Positions 47,808-59,942 of a stretch of 64,000 bases of DNA are shown in pieces. The notes under the pieces are model-generated. The model was not told the origin of the DNA. It did not search any database and saw nothing but the letters and a program-made list of their open reading frames with translations. Numbering within the stretch: the stretch's first letter is position 1; the number at the start of each line of letters is the position of its first letter. The position numbers were made by a program, and so were the translations under genes. Location: positions 11,547,660 to 11,611,659 of the forward strand of contig OX387609.1 in assembly GCA_947568835.1 (NCBI GenBank), given 5' to 3'. Source of the stretch: Protonemura montana (Eukaryota; Arthropoda; Insecta; Plecoptera; Nemouridae).

Positions 47808-48362
47808 ATCGCTCTGAAGAAAGTAACTTAAAAGAGAGAAAATCGGGTTTCTTGTAAACACCTACAAAACTCTTGACCAAACGTCCACCGATTCGACCTC
47901 CACCTTGCACAGCTTGCCAAGATGCCGGTCAAAGAATGCGAAGATGATACACAACAACATCTAGGATAATAAGTAATATCCCCACTCTCGGCCATTTCAG
48001 AACATGTTCTCGCCTTACGCACATTCGCGGGTTTTTTCGGACAAGTTTGCCCGAAGCACAGGTCCGCAAAGCCAAGGCTATTCAACTCTTCTGTCTGGAT
48101 GATAGTTATTATCTTTCACATGGAAGGCGCAAGTATGACGAGAAATTATCCTCCTACGAATCACAACTCTTTGTCGGCTTCTGGCTTACTCGTTTCTTAC
48201 TTTTGTAAGAAGCGAGAAGATTATTCTCATCTGAAATCTGATTTAAATTACAAACGCTTGCAATGCGCGTTTTTTTGTTTATTTTATACATAATTTTTAA
48301 GAGGGTAGTAGTGTTCCTAATAATTAAAATACTTTAAAATCCCCTGAAGAATTATGTGTCTA
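47808..48362. other. Upstream region of Gly-rich gene 1
   Basis: Presumed promoter side. A small antisense frame (MLLCIIFAFF start, 32 codons) lies near 47870-47970 but lacks supporting signals. Confidence 0.35.
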
Positions 48363-48480
48363 AGAAGCGCAATGGGTTAATGCAACACCCACGACAGGTG
48401 GAGATCAAAGTTCGAGTCCCCGTTTGGGAATCAATTTTTTGAAAGGGTAGTTGTGTTCCTATTAAGAAAACATGTCTAAC
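48363..48480 (+). repeat. tRNA-derived SINE-like element
   Basis: GCGCAATGGGTTAATGCAAC (A-box-like), then AGTTCGAGTCCCCG (B-box) and a body AATCAATTTTTTGAAAGGGT like that at 41500-41530. Confidence 0.6.
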
Positions 48481-48485
48481 TTTAA

Positions 48486-49494
48486 TAAAGTCGGTGCACT
48501 TTAGAGGTCTGAGCACAGCAGTAGATTTATGATTGGTTTAGTCCTGCATATACACGGGTAAAGTACGCTGATAAACTCGAATTTTTACTTTTTCAAAAAT
48601 AATTACTATCACCCATAATGTGTGGCTCTTTGCTGGTAAGTTTTTTGTACAGAATATCAACTTGATCGTGCATGTAATTCCCCATAATTCGAAGTTCGCT
48701 AATTTTATGTTGTATTAAAATACACTCTGACTCTTGGGATGAATAATGCAGCAATGATTAAATTGTGGGAAGGTAATTATGGGTTTCCCAAGATATCAGA
48801 GCCAAGATATCAAGGTATAGGATGTGCTGGACGAAATGAAATACAACAGAGTTTGAAATATTCGACTTGTAAGGACAAAAATATTTGCCTGCATTTCGCT
48901 TCATTAAACTAAACAAGTTTTTTTTTATTTCAATTCAATATTTATTTGATGACAGCTGCGAAGCCAATTGGGATCGTTATTGAATGTGGCAAGCAGTAAG
49001 TTACCAATTTATTTTTCAAATAATTCAATTTTCATAGAAATACCACGAAAAATAAACCAACTACACAAGCGAATAATTCATTCATTCTGATTGAGTTCCT
49101 CACAAGATAAAAAAACTTTTCAACGACCAACGACAGCTTTTCAACAAACGATCAACTTTCCAACGACAGATAATCTAAATAATGATACATACGCATATGT
49201 ATTTCCTCTTCCTTCATGACTTGTTTAGTATGTCTCTTGTTATGGTTGTGCGTTCACCTAGGTAATTAGCAGTGGTTCCCCTCTAACGAGCAATGACACA
49301 CACGGCTCATAAAAACAACATCGCAAAACGCTCTGCCTTGGTCCAAGGTTAGGCTACACGCGTATGGCGCAACGGCCAGCACATTTATTACCGAGCTCCC
49401 ATGACCCTCCTCGGCCGAAGAATAGAATGTCAACGGCGAAGGTATGCGCGGGTCAACGCAGAGCTTAGGACATCACTTGGACCTCGAGGTTCAC
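48486..49494. other. Intergenic DNA without recognisable features
   Basis: AT-rich. GC-richer sequence from about 49330 (ACGCGTATGGCGCAACGG) precedes the 5S-SINE; its nature is unknown. Confidence 0.35.
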
Positions 49495-49837
49495 CGGTCC
49501 ACGGGGGATCATTGAAGTTAAGCAAAACTGCGCTGGGTTAGGTATTGTATGGGTGATCATCATACACATGACAAGTTCTGTTCGGGAAAGAGGTTGGAGG
49601 GATGAAAGTTAAGCAACACTGCGCTGGGTCAGGTATTGGATGGGTGATCATCATACATATGACCAGTTCTGTTCGGGAGAGAGGTTGTAGGAATTATAGT
49701 TAAGCAACACTGCGCTGAGTCAGGTATTGGATGGGTGATCATCATACATATGACCAGTTCTGTTCGGGAGAGAGTTTGAAGGGATGCAAGTTAGTACAAC
49801 AACTTCACTCGCCTTGCTTATCAACCTCTCGAGAGTA
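49495..49837 (+). mobile_element. 5S-SINE with triplicated head, 3' truncated
   Basis: GTTAAG at 49517, 49608 and 49699, again exactly 91 bp apart, each followed by CTGCGCTG and GTATTG motifs. The body stops after CTTATCAACCTCTCGA. Confidence 0.85.
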
Positions 49838-50191
49838 CTGCAGTTCATGTTTGATCTACCACGGCACTGGGTAACCCCTAATAGGCTCGGTCCATTTTAT
49901 CATTTGCGGAAACTATTAGAGAAGTGGGGTATTATTATTAAAATTGACACAAATAAATAATAAATTAGTTATTTTTATTTTTTAACAGTTCAGGTTCAAC
50001 AGTGAAAAAAACAAAAAAAAATACTTGAGGCACTTTTGATAAAAATGAGATACACCTTGTTTTAAACAGTAAACAGGTAAAAACTAGCATATTGTTTCTA
50101 CTCCTACTCACACCAGGGCAGTGACAACGAAGCAACTCTCTCATTTTTCCTTATCGTCGTCATTGTTAAGGTCTCTGCAACGACATGAACA

Positions 50192-51535
50192 TCAATAATT
50201 CCTCCTGCTGTACCCACGGTAACTCCCGGACGAGCGTCCGTACCCTCCGTACCCTCTGTACCCGCCATCTCCATATCCCCCGCCCCCACCGCCTCCGCCA
50301 CCGCCGGCCGCCGACGCCAGCCCCAAGGCATACTCCCCGAAGAAGTCAAGGAACGCGCTCTCTGCCGTCTCCAGGTCGGCGCTGTCCTCCAGCGGTGCTG
50401 CTGAAGTCAAGACTACCAGAACCAGGAGGCTGGAAACAGCTGTCAGAATCTGCGAGGATGAGACAAGCATGTCATACATGAGTTAGTATAAATGTTGAAG
50501 AAACTTGACAAAAATTACGAGGACTCTGACATGTCTTGTCGGTGAAGCGTTATCAATTAGAGGGTGATGATTAGAGGGTGATGATTAGAGGGTGATGCTA
50601 AAAGGGTGATGATTTACAAGGTTCGAAAAATGATGACTGAAATCATACAAAGAAGTTATTTCCATGAGATTATGTTCTTGCCACTGATTTACTAACAGTT
50701 ATAATGACTTTGCCATGACAGAGTGATTTCAGTGCGCTTATAAATATTGCATTGGATTGTTTTCACTTAGAGGGGTGGCAATTGTTCGAAATTTTAACTC
50801 CGAATCCAAGACAAAGATTAGTGTGAGTTATTTCTTCACAGATTTTTCAAGAATTAAGTTATCTTACTTTTTAAAGTTGTTATATGTCTAAGATTAGACC
50901 ATGCTACTATAGCGCTAATGTTAAACTGTCTTCATGAAAAATGGCCGCCAAAAGACTGCTTTACCGATACAAATGGAGAATGCTCGTTTTACTGTCGTTT
51001 CGAGTAATCGATTTATCGCAGATATCGCAGATTACTCGCATGTGATACTGGTTTATGCTCAATCAATCTGTATTAATGCTAACCTCAACGTTGATATACT
51101 CGAGTCATAATTATTTAATTGAAGAGGTTTGTCGAAAAGGGCAGTGGCAAGCGCCATCAGATGGCACCTACCGTTACCACGTGTTGCCGGCTCGTTTGCC
51201 CAGCAGAAAGTTTAACATTAGCACTGTGACTCTGACCATACCTGTAAACTCGGTGGTTAAAACACATTAGTTGTTACTAGAAACTGAGCCCTGCGTGTGG
51301 CTATCTTCTCACAGATCTCAATAAACCAGGATTAAAAAAAAAAAAAAAAAAACAGCTTTTCGCGGGTCACGAGAGTTTGTTAAATGTCAAGGCCAACTGG
51401 AGGTGGATTTTACTCGTTTACAACAACGACCTCCCAAGAAATATCGGATCCAGAAATTTAATCTACGCCCACCTTGATTAGGCAATCAATTTCGCATGCG
51501 CAAATAATCGATCAACTTACCAGAATCTTTGCCAT
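50192..51535 (-). CDS. Secreted glycine-rich protein 2
   Basis: Two coding exons on the - strand, 51521-51535 (MAKIL) and 50192-50449, giving 90 residues. Borders are GTAAGT and TCGCAG, phase 0. The chain starts with a clear signal peptide (MAKILILTAVSSLLVLVVLTSA), then an acidic stretch (PLEDSADLETAESAFLDFF), a Gly tract of about ten, and a GYGDGGYRGYGGYG-type tail ending SRRNY. The five-codon, phase-0 first exon matches Gly-rich protein 1, suggesting common origin. Small acidic-plus-GGY secreted proteins occur in insect cuticle and haemolymph; no function can be assigned. The intron holds a MITE and a short TAGAGGGTGATGAT repeat (50557-50612). Confidence 0.85.
50911..51225. mobile_element. 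MITE, AGCGCTAATGTTAAACT family
   Basis: Left end AGCGCTAATGTTAAACTGTC and right end GAAAGTTTAACATTAGCACT are inverted repeats. The interior has CTGCTTTACCGATACAAAT and TGTTGCCGGCTCGTTTG, shared with 52171-52511 and 59380-59664. In the intron of Gly-rich gene 2. Confidence 0.82.
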
Positions 51536-52170
51536 GGTAACTGAGTCGAGATTTACCACCAACTGACTTAGACTTCCAGGGGCCACGTCTTTAAGTAGCC
51601 TTCTCAAAATTCTCATTTAACTCCCAACAAAAAGTATGCCTCAAAGCAAGCTTTTATCTTTGACATTGGCTAGGTTCATACACAAGTGGCGAAGGTCATT
51701 ATCGTATGACCTACGCATGGATGTATTATCCTGTCACCTTGCGGACTTTATAGAATTAAACTAAATAACTATGTCGTCACTTTACTAATGACATTTCATA
51801 TCGAAATGTTATTAATTTGTAAAGATTAAACTTTTGTTCCAACGGTTTTTTTTTTAATTCGCGTGGTGCTGATTTTCGCTGGCACTTTTTGAACGGCGGC
51901 CGGTGTTGATATCAAATTGGGACGAGGTTGCGTCTCTGGTCAGCTTTGACCAATTTTTGTCGACAAACAATTGGTTTGTAGCATTCGAGTTGCAATATAT
52001 GAAAGTCGGTCGTGATTTCTGAAACACTGTATTATAATGTAACATACCCGTTGATGGTTGGTAGAAAGCACTTGTGCATTTCAATTAGCTTCCTCGCAAG
52101 CGGCCATCCTACTGGATTGCCAAGTTTTAAGCATTTCACTCGTTGAGTTTATTGGTATGTGTAGAGGACC
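51536..52170. other. Upstream of Gly-rich gene 2
   Basis: AT-rich. A TACTTAAAG motif about 55 bp above the ATG (- strand, near 51590) could serve as TATA. Nothing else seen. Confidence 0.35.
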
Positions 52171-52511
52171 AGCGCTAATGTTAAACTATTTATGGGAAAA
52201 AAAGCTACCAAAAGACTACTTTACCGACAAAAATTAATAAGCTACTCGATGGAGCCACTATCGTTTTTAGGGTGATACAATTTAAAGTATTTGTTTCTCG
52301 CAGATTACACTCATTTGAGACTGGTTTACACTCAATTAATTTTTATTAATGCTAACCTCAACGATTGACAAACAAGTATCGATATTTTGAATCGCAATTA
52401 TTTAATTATATGGCTTTGTTAAAAAAGACGCTGCTGGCGCTTTTGGGTGGTCACCACCGTTAACACGTGTTGCCGGCTCGTTTGTTCAGCAGACAGTTTA
52501 TCATTAGCGCT
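52171..52511. mobile_element. MITE, second family member
   Basis: Ends AGCGCTAATGTTAAACTATT and AGTTTATCATTAGCGCT; interior ACTACTTTACCGACAAAAAT and TGTTGCCGGCTCGTTTG. Confidence 0.82.
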
Positions 52512-53923
52512 GTGACTCTGACTGTACCTATAACCTCAATGTGTTGGCACACAGCTTGGTTCTATTGTTGTAAATAGAGAGGATCTGGAAGGTCGTTGCT
52601 AGCAGTGACAATGACCCGACAGGACCTACCAGCTCATTGTTGTATCTGTGACAGCAAGCCATGATGGTACCTTGGAGTGGCGGGAATTAAGTTCACTTGC
52701 ATCGGTGCAATTAGCATTTGGAACCGTAAATATGTTTTAAAAAATATATATGTCTGTCAATATTTTTTATGCTGAGTAAAATTAACAAATGTAATTAATT
52801 ACCTGGTTAATGGTATACAAGAGCCAGTTTTTCTGGGTCGTTTTTTTGCAGGGAGAGACTCGGACATGTTATTTTTTGTGTTGAAGATGTCTACACAAAG
52901 TTTAAGAGCAAAGATCCCTGACATCTTGAAACTCAGTCTCAGACTCCCAAGGATCAGTCACAGCACAATTCTTTCATTGGAAGGTGTTGATGGACAAGCA
53001 ATGAATGATTGATATATTTTTGTTATTTTTTTCCTGTTTAAATAATCTGCTTTTTATGGAAAAAGAAACAAGAATAAGACGAAATATTGCAAAACGAAAA
53101 CTGGTCGTGATGTAAAAGTTGAAAAGCTAGACAATGAATTGAAATAATTGTTCGATTAAGTTTTTTTTTCTAAAATATGTGTACATTTTATCCAGCTTGT
53201 TCTAAACTTTGTTTAAAATGAGAATATTTTGGTGTTCATTTTGCCAGGTGGAGAATACAAATAAAATATTAAAAATATCACGTTTAGGCAAAGAATAATT
53301 TATTATTGATACCGAATTTCTTACTTTTTAAACCCCGCTGGAGAGACTTCTTCTGCTTAAAACTGTCTAGCATCACTGTGTGCTCCTTCCCCTTAATTCA
53401 ATTTAATTGGATATTTTGATATCACATTCAATCTCCTTTTTTCAAGCTAGTACCAAGGTTAGGTAAATAAATAAGAAGTGGGCCTAATCAGCGTTTGGGC
53501 AATTTTTCCATGGTCTCAATAATCTTGTCAAATTAACTGGCCTTGAAATACTAATGACCGAAAGACCACGATCAAGATGCACTGCGTACAGCAATTGGTA
53601 GGTGTCAACGATTAATGCAAACTTTTACAACCCATTACCCAATCACACACTTTTAACCTTCATACCGAGCAATTCTTATCTCTTTTTACATCAATTTTTA
53701 CATTCATTAAGAAGAACTGGTAGAAAATACTCCTTTAGTGGTCCTTGATTATGCCAAATCATTTTCTTCGTCTTTAAACTCCCTTTCACACATCAGTTTT
53801 TTCCCTGCTTATTTTTAAAACTCCATATCATCTCCTACTTTTCGTTTCTATCTTTCTCTTGGATACATATACATTATATAGCAATTCATATAAACAAAAA
53901 ATAGCCATTTTTAAACCAAAACC
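52512..53923. other. Intergenic, nothing recognised
   Basis: AT-rich DNA with no coding, RNA or repeat signal that I can support. Confidence 0.4.
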
Positions 53924-56430
53924 CTTGTGGTCGTGGGGGTAAGCTAGGCTTACCACTTGTCGAACCACTTGTTCGACCCAAGATCCATTCTCATGCACCT
54001 CAATGTGGTGGTAGCTTTTTGACATTCGTTCGAGAGTTCTAAGTTTATTAATGAACGACAAAAAATCAGGTCACTGCATGGAAATCTCCGTGGTCGAGAG
54101 GTAAGAGTATCGGAACCACATGCTGGAGGACCGCGTTCGAATCCCGCTCAGTGAAATGAAGATTTATTTTTATTGCAATCACCAATCTTTAATAATCGAG
54201 AATTGAGGCAAGATTCCTACATCTGTCCTGGTAATGCGCCATCGACGTGGAATGTTTCCACGCATGGGACAAAGTACGCCATAGTTAAAGCTACACCCAG
54301 ACCCCGTGTAGGTGCTGCCAGAACCTCCACTCACGTGGCCGCAGGAAGAAGCACGATGTTGTCGAGGATAGAGACCTCTAGTAGCAAACCTGGAACTAAA
54401 CTGTGAGCCCTTTGATAACGCCGCAGGTGCACACTTTTTCACTTGTATATATCCAACAGATTGCGCTGGGGGTCTCGGTACGTCTTAACACGACTGCGTG
54501 TTCGGTGAAACTTTACAAATAATAGTAAATGGAAGCCCTTTGATTGGGCAACGGGCTTCGACTGGCGTTTCTCCAGTCGGGCTGTAATACTTGCATATTC
54601 GAGATCGATCGTGGCAAATAGTGAAAGCCAATAGTTTTATAGTTGCCGAGTGCATATGTATGATTTGGTGTGGTGGTCAGATCTAGCTCTTGCTTGCGGT
54701 AATGGATAATATTCGTCCATGATAATATAAAAATTTTAAAAGATAAAATACTGGCCTTGGTACGGCAATGAGGTTTCAAACCGAGCTATGCAGGAGGTTC
54801 TATTTGATGTCATGTTATCACTCAGTAGGCCGGGTTATCAAACTCGAAATTCAAATAGGTTCATCTTACTATTCCATGCATGGCGATCTGCGTAGCACAT
54901 TGGTATGGTCGCTGCATCAGCAAAGCAAAGGTAGTCGTCTACCTGATTCGAGCCCACTCGACAGAGGTTCTTTTTTACTGTTTTCAACATATAACGTCCA
55001 CCAGTGGTAGCTGGAGTTAGTAGACTTATACATCACAAAAATAGAGTGGAATATGTATGTTCGCGTGGTCGTGCTGTTTAAGACATCGAAATCGTCGATC
55101 ACCCGGTCACGACTTATCTGCACAACCGGGTTCGAATCGCGATCGTTTCTCGACGCAGGCTTACACTTTTGCAATTTTTTTGGGCGTATAGTTTAGACAG
55201 TAGCAAAACTGCCGGGCGCTCCTGGCGCTTCGCGCCAGTCGCGCCCGCCAATTTTGCGGGCCGTTCCCACGACCCCAAACCCCACCTATACCCCGTAAGC
55301 AGCTCCTACGTCTAGCAACAAGTATATAGGAACGGGAACTAGAGTTAAGCACAAAACTAGCAATAGAGCCACCTGTTGGCAGAAATTGGTACTACACTCT
55401 GGACTTCGAATAATTTTTCACATTGGTCAAGTGTTATCTAGTTTGATGGTAAGAAACAAAAATGCACCAGCGCCGGGGATCGAACGCATTACCTCCGCCA
55501 CACGAAGCGCAGCTTTTACCACAGAGCTACGCTTCACGGTTAATATCCATGGGAAATAAACTAACTGCTAATAATATCATTCTCGCCCGAAGTGACCGAT
55601 ATATCTCAAAATTACCTACATGCTTCCATACATTTCATGCATTACCTTCTTTGTGGTTTAGCAATTTATATTTACAAAACAACATGCCAAGCGTCCATCT
55701 GCTCTCGTGGCCGAGCGGTTAAAGTATGATTGCAGTGCGGCGAGGCCCACGTTCGATTCCATCAGTCTAAAGACATTTTTTTTCGGTCTAGGATCTGAAC
55801 GCCATCTTTCGAATGGAAAATTCCAGTAACCGCGCCGAGAAAGAAGAACTTGCCCTTGTATAGCTGCGTATCCAAGTTCTCTTATTTGTAAAGTTTCACC
55901 GAATATGCAGTCGTGTTAAGTCGCACCGTGACCCCCAGCGCAATCTGTTGGATGTTATGCCGGACACATTGAATATTGTGATATTATTGGATATTATATT
56001 GGATATTTACTATAAATAAACGAAAATATAAAACTCGGGAAATATCGAGGAACATTTGATACGCTGACACGACTGCGTGTTCGGTGAGGGCCTTGCCATC
56101 GAGCAACGGGCTTCGACTGGCGTTCCTCCAGTCGGCCTCTGATTCTTGCAACCTCACTTTAGCTTTTTGCAAATGGTAAAAGCCCATCTTTTGGAATGAA
56201 AGAAAAAAGTTTCAATTTGGAATAAACAATATCTGTCCGTGCGGTCGTGCGGCTGAAGGCTAAGAATCCATCGATCATCTGGTCATAAATTTAATAAAAA
56301 ACCGGGTTCGAATCCCGTCCGTGTCACGTCACAGAGTCACATTTGGCAATTTATTTTTGGGCGTTTGTTAAGACGGTAGCAATTTTGTGTGCAGATCTTA
56401 CGTGTAGCATCAATTATATAAGAACAGGAA
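53924..56430. repeat. Composite repeat block with about seven tRNA-like modules
   Basis: Modules with an A-box-like TGGTCGxGxGGTxA and a B-box-like GTTCGAATCC about 35-60 bp later lie near 53924, 54085, 54881, 55061, 55701 and 56236 (+), and one at 55464-55540 (-; TAGCTCTGTGGTAAAAGC, GTTCGATCCCCGG). Two related longer units start ACACGACTGCGTGTTCGGTG (54488, 56068), contain the hairpin CGACTGG-CGTTxCT-CCAGTCG (54559-54579, 56114-56134), and end with GTATATAGGAACGGGAACT-type sequence. Part of the unit is also inverted (54449-54518 against 55877-55948). None folds as an intact tRNA by eye. Confidence 0.65.
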
Positions 56431-57318
56431 CTTTACATCAGTGACAGATCGATGCATCAGTGATCGGTCGGTAATTACAGCGTGTACCTACTCGCTTAAT
56501 GACCAAGATATCATAATTTAAAGTATTAAGATTCGCCAATCGTGCCAAGAATTGATGATGTAAAGTGTGTGTACGATTATAAGCTAACCGAATTTGTAGA
56601 TTTGCATTCGTACGTAAAGAGAGTTGTATTAAAATCCCATTGCAACTGTAATTAAAAAGTTATGTGGGAGGAGTTCATACTTGCTGGATCAAAATGTGGT
56701 GTATCTTCCAGGTGATATTTTACTGTAGGTACAAAAAAAAGTCAAGCAAGCACATTTTATAATTTGTTTATTTCAAATAAAAAAATACACTCAATTGTTC
56801 CCGAAAGTGAAATGCCAATTTGCTTAAATGTCAATGACTAAACATCTCGATTGCAAGTCTTCAGCAATCTTCAGCCACCCTACCAATGTCGCCCGTCGTA
56901 TTTGTGAGCGAAACCAGATTCAATTTTCAAGCGCAATTTCATTATTTTGAAAAAGCAAAAATACAGGCGCACTTCTGCCTATAAGTACAACACGTCGTTG
57001 TCAAATATTATAATGAGTTAATTTCTTCTAATTATTTCATGCTAATGATTTCCCCCCGGCTTTACTGCTTTGCCATCTGATAAACATCATACAATTATTC
57101 TTTACCGAGATATAATCTTCACGGGCAATAATTTGTGTAAACCACGCTTCCAAAAACTGTGATCATATTTAAAAATATATCTTTTTGTTGTGTTTCTGTG
57201 AATGGAGTTTTGACATTGGAGCAAAACATTGGTTGCTATTTATATGAGGATAGACTACCGAAACTTTGACTGTCAGCTCTGAAAACGTGAAGCAAGAGGA
57301 TTCAAAATAATCGCAACA
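56431..57318. other. Upstream region of Pro/Leu-rich gene
   Basis: AT-rich. TATTTATA near 57236-57243, about 80 bp before the ATG, is a plausible TATA box. No other features. Confidence 0.4.
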
Positions 57319-58638
57319 ATGTCAGCAATTAAAGTCACTGGCTTTTGGGTGGTTATTGCTGTGGCTTTCTGCACTTTGGACGTAAGTTTTAATAACAACA
57401 GACAATATAATTAACGTTGTAAAACAATCCATTTTTTATGTTTTCATTAATCCAGCTCAAACAGTTGTTAACATTTTGAAAACAAATACGAAAAAGTTTG
57501 GGAACAGAGTTCCAGAATTGGGTTTACTCATTTCATCTGTTAACTTGTGGTTTAAATTTACCTGCTTGGGTATATTCACGTATGTGCACCAGTGCATCGC
57601 ACTCCTGGTCTCTCCACACTCTCTGTCTCTCGTCTCTCTGACGGGTTTTCGTCTTTTAACTCTCGTTTTTACAAGAAAGTCGACCACCTTGAAATGGCTG
57701 CACGTGAACTCTACGGGGCCAAGTTCATGCGAAGGAATTCGTCGACCAGTTCACCAGCAACTTGATCGAAGATCATAATTAGTAAACCACGAGATTTTTA
57801 TACACTTCAAAAAGCGAAAAGAAACCGTTTCTGGCCGTGTCAGTTTTTAGCAAAACAAATATTACATTTTCTTTGCTTTCTTTAAAATGTTGTATCACTT
57901 AATTTGAAACCTTTAAATTAACACAAGCCATGCACAATTTAACAATTTACACTTTATTGCAAAGTAATTGTAAAGTAATGTAAAAGGAATGAAAACAATA
58001 ACAAAAGCAACTACTTTTCTTCAGAAATGTTAGTACTAGGGGGGTTGGTTCTTTCTAAGACATACTGGTTACGTCAGGGAGCGACATTGGAGGACTTTTC
58101 CGAGTCTTTCAATCAGAGGCCGAACGTAGATGCATTTGAATGGGGTAAAGATACACACAATCACCCCTTGACCAACGACCTGAGACGTTCAAACAACCGA
58201 AGATCATCTAGGAAAATTAGACACCCACTGTAAAATTAGTCCGTAGTGTGATAAGTAAGACTGAACAGATGAACAATTCATTGAATTTATATTTTCCAGC
58301 TGTCGCCTCCAGCCACAGGGTTGCCAATGTTGCAGCAAAACTCTTCGGCGTCGTTCTTCATGAAGAAATTAAAGACGTTGGCTAACATGACTCTGCCGGG
58401 CATTCCTGCGTTGCCCGCCATACCAGCTCTCCCAGCTCTCCCAGCTTTCCCAGCTTTTCCAGCTCTCCCAGCTCTCCCAGCTTTCCCAAGCTTCCCAACC
58501 ATCCCAGCTCTCCCAGCCCTGCCCGCCTTGCCCGCTTTGCCGGCTCTGAACATCCCATCGCTCCCGAACCTGCTGGGCATGCTGCCCACGCTGCCCACAC
58601 TGCCCACGCTGCCCACTGTCCCGGCCGTCGGAGGATAA
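57319..58638 (+). CDS. Secreted proline/leucine-rich repeat protein
   Basis: Two coding exons, 57319-57381 and 58300-58638, joined in phase 0, giving 133 residues. Exon 1 is a signal peptide (MSAIKVTGFWVVIAVAFCTLD). Exon 2 begins LSPPATGLPMLQQNSSASFF and a short basic segment, then about 80 residues in which every third residue is mostly Pro (PALPAFPALPALPAF pattern), closing with LPTLPTLPTLPTVPAVGG. The tripeptide x-L/A-P period suggests an extended, polyproline-like chain. AATAAA at 58748-58753. Similar low-complexity secreted proteins occur in insect cuticle, eggshell and saliva; function unknown. An alternative last exon may exist at 57676-57765. Confidence 0.78.
57676..57778 (+). pseudogene. 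Possible alternative or decayed exon in the Pro/Leu gene intron
   Basis: After a good pyrimidine tract and AAG acceptor at 57675, a phase-0 frame reads KVDHLEMAARELYGAKF and then stops at 57765. A second frame, one base out, continues with coding-like AKEFVDQFTSNLIEDHN to a stop at 57776-57778. This looks like an ancestral last exon with a one-base deletion, or a short alternative exon. Confidence 0.35.
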
Positions 58639-58753
58639 ATCGGCTGCAATCGGAGAAACTCGCTAACTAGACGCGTCGTCTTTTTGTAGCATCAAGAAAG
58701 TATCATCAGCGATTGCCCCGCGATCTACGCGATCTACTTCAAGCATTAATAAA

Positions 58754-59942
58754 GATTGTTTTATTTCGATCTTTGATTGCACGAATATTTACTGACACAT
58801 GTTTCCTGTCCAAGCTGAAACACTTTCCCTCATCAAACTTATTGATTGTGTCAAATTGAAATGTGAATGTGATCTTATAGTCAAATGAAGACTTGTACTA
58901 TGTAGCGGATTGCTGTCGCCATGTCAACACTAGCTAATTAGTATAGATCAGTTTGCTGGCATAGACAGTGAACGGTGCACGATGGCTCCAAACGCATCGA
59001 TGTAGAGAGAGGACAACATAATTGTTTTACTACTTAATGCTTTTAGCCGGAAAGAGGCGGCAGGTCTTGTTTTTAAACCCGGTGCCTTGGACCGAGAGAC
59101 AATCTAGACCGCTATAGTGAATCGCTGCCAAATTGAATCGACTTTCCTTGACTTGCTAATGAAAGATTTGACCCAGATTGGACCAAACTCTTTTTTTTTA
59201 GATAATCGAGCAACTATTCAGGATCAGCGCAAAGACAATTGCTTCACGTCAATCCACTTTTGTCCAAAGTTTTGTTAGGTGTTCGGTTTAATAATAGAGG
59301 TAATATGAAGGATGATGAGGCAGTTTGGTTTCTCACTAGAAGGTCGAAGCGGAAGTCGAAGCGCAAAGAAATATTTGCTCCGGCAAATTACTACTTTGCC
59401 GACAAAACTGGAAGGAGCTTCTAGATGAAGTCACCGGCGTTTCTAATATTAATTTCGTTATTTATCGCAGATCGCTCGCATTTGAGACTAGTTTACGCAT
59501 ATCTTTAAGGATTTTAAATTCAACGATGTATCGATATTTTGACTGATAATTAAGTTATAGCAGAGAGTTGTTAAAAAGGACAACGTCGAGTGCTATCGGG
59601 TGGCATCTACCATTACCACATGTTGCCGGCTCGTTTGCTCAGCAGAAAGTTTAAAATTAGCGCTGGACTTCTGATTAAACCTATAAACTCATTATATTTG
59701 CGCTATCGAGATACGGCCATTTAATAAAATTATTGTATGTTCGCCAAAGTCCAGTCCTGTCTAGTAAGCATACTTCTTTCTAGTCATTTAAAAAAAATAT
59801 TTTTTTTTATATTATTATTCTTTTTTGCAAACTTGATAATTTCTCTCTCTGCTCTACTTAAAGGATAGGTGGTACAGCTCCCCGCCATTCATCGTGGAGC
59901 CTCCGAAGACACACATTTTATATCAATTACCTGTGCAGTGAG
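58754..59942. other. Intergenic region before OBP7
   Basis: Mostly unremarkable. Includes the MITE relative at 59380-59664. No TATA box could be placed with confidence. Confidence 0.4.
59380..59664. mobile_element. MITE relative, left end lost
   Basis: Shares TACTTTGCCGACAAAAC, TGTTGCCGGCTCGTTTG and the right end AAGTTTAAAATTAGCGCT with the copies at 50911 and 52171. The left terminal repeat is not found. Confidence 0.65.

Noticed and set aside
47870-47970. Antisense 32-codon frame with a signal-like start (MLLCIIFAFF)
   Set aside because: No donor, polyA or homology; could be chance in the upstream region of the Gly-rich gene.
55464-55770. Functional tRNA genes
   Set aside because: A- and B-boxes are present but acceptor and anticodon stems do not pair properly.
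58025-58233. Frame MLVLGGLVLSKTYW with a good acceptor at 58024
   Set aside because: Joining to exon 1 in its phase gives an immediate stop (TGT TAG), and no other upstream exon fits.
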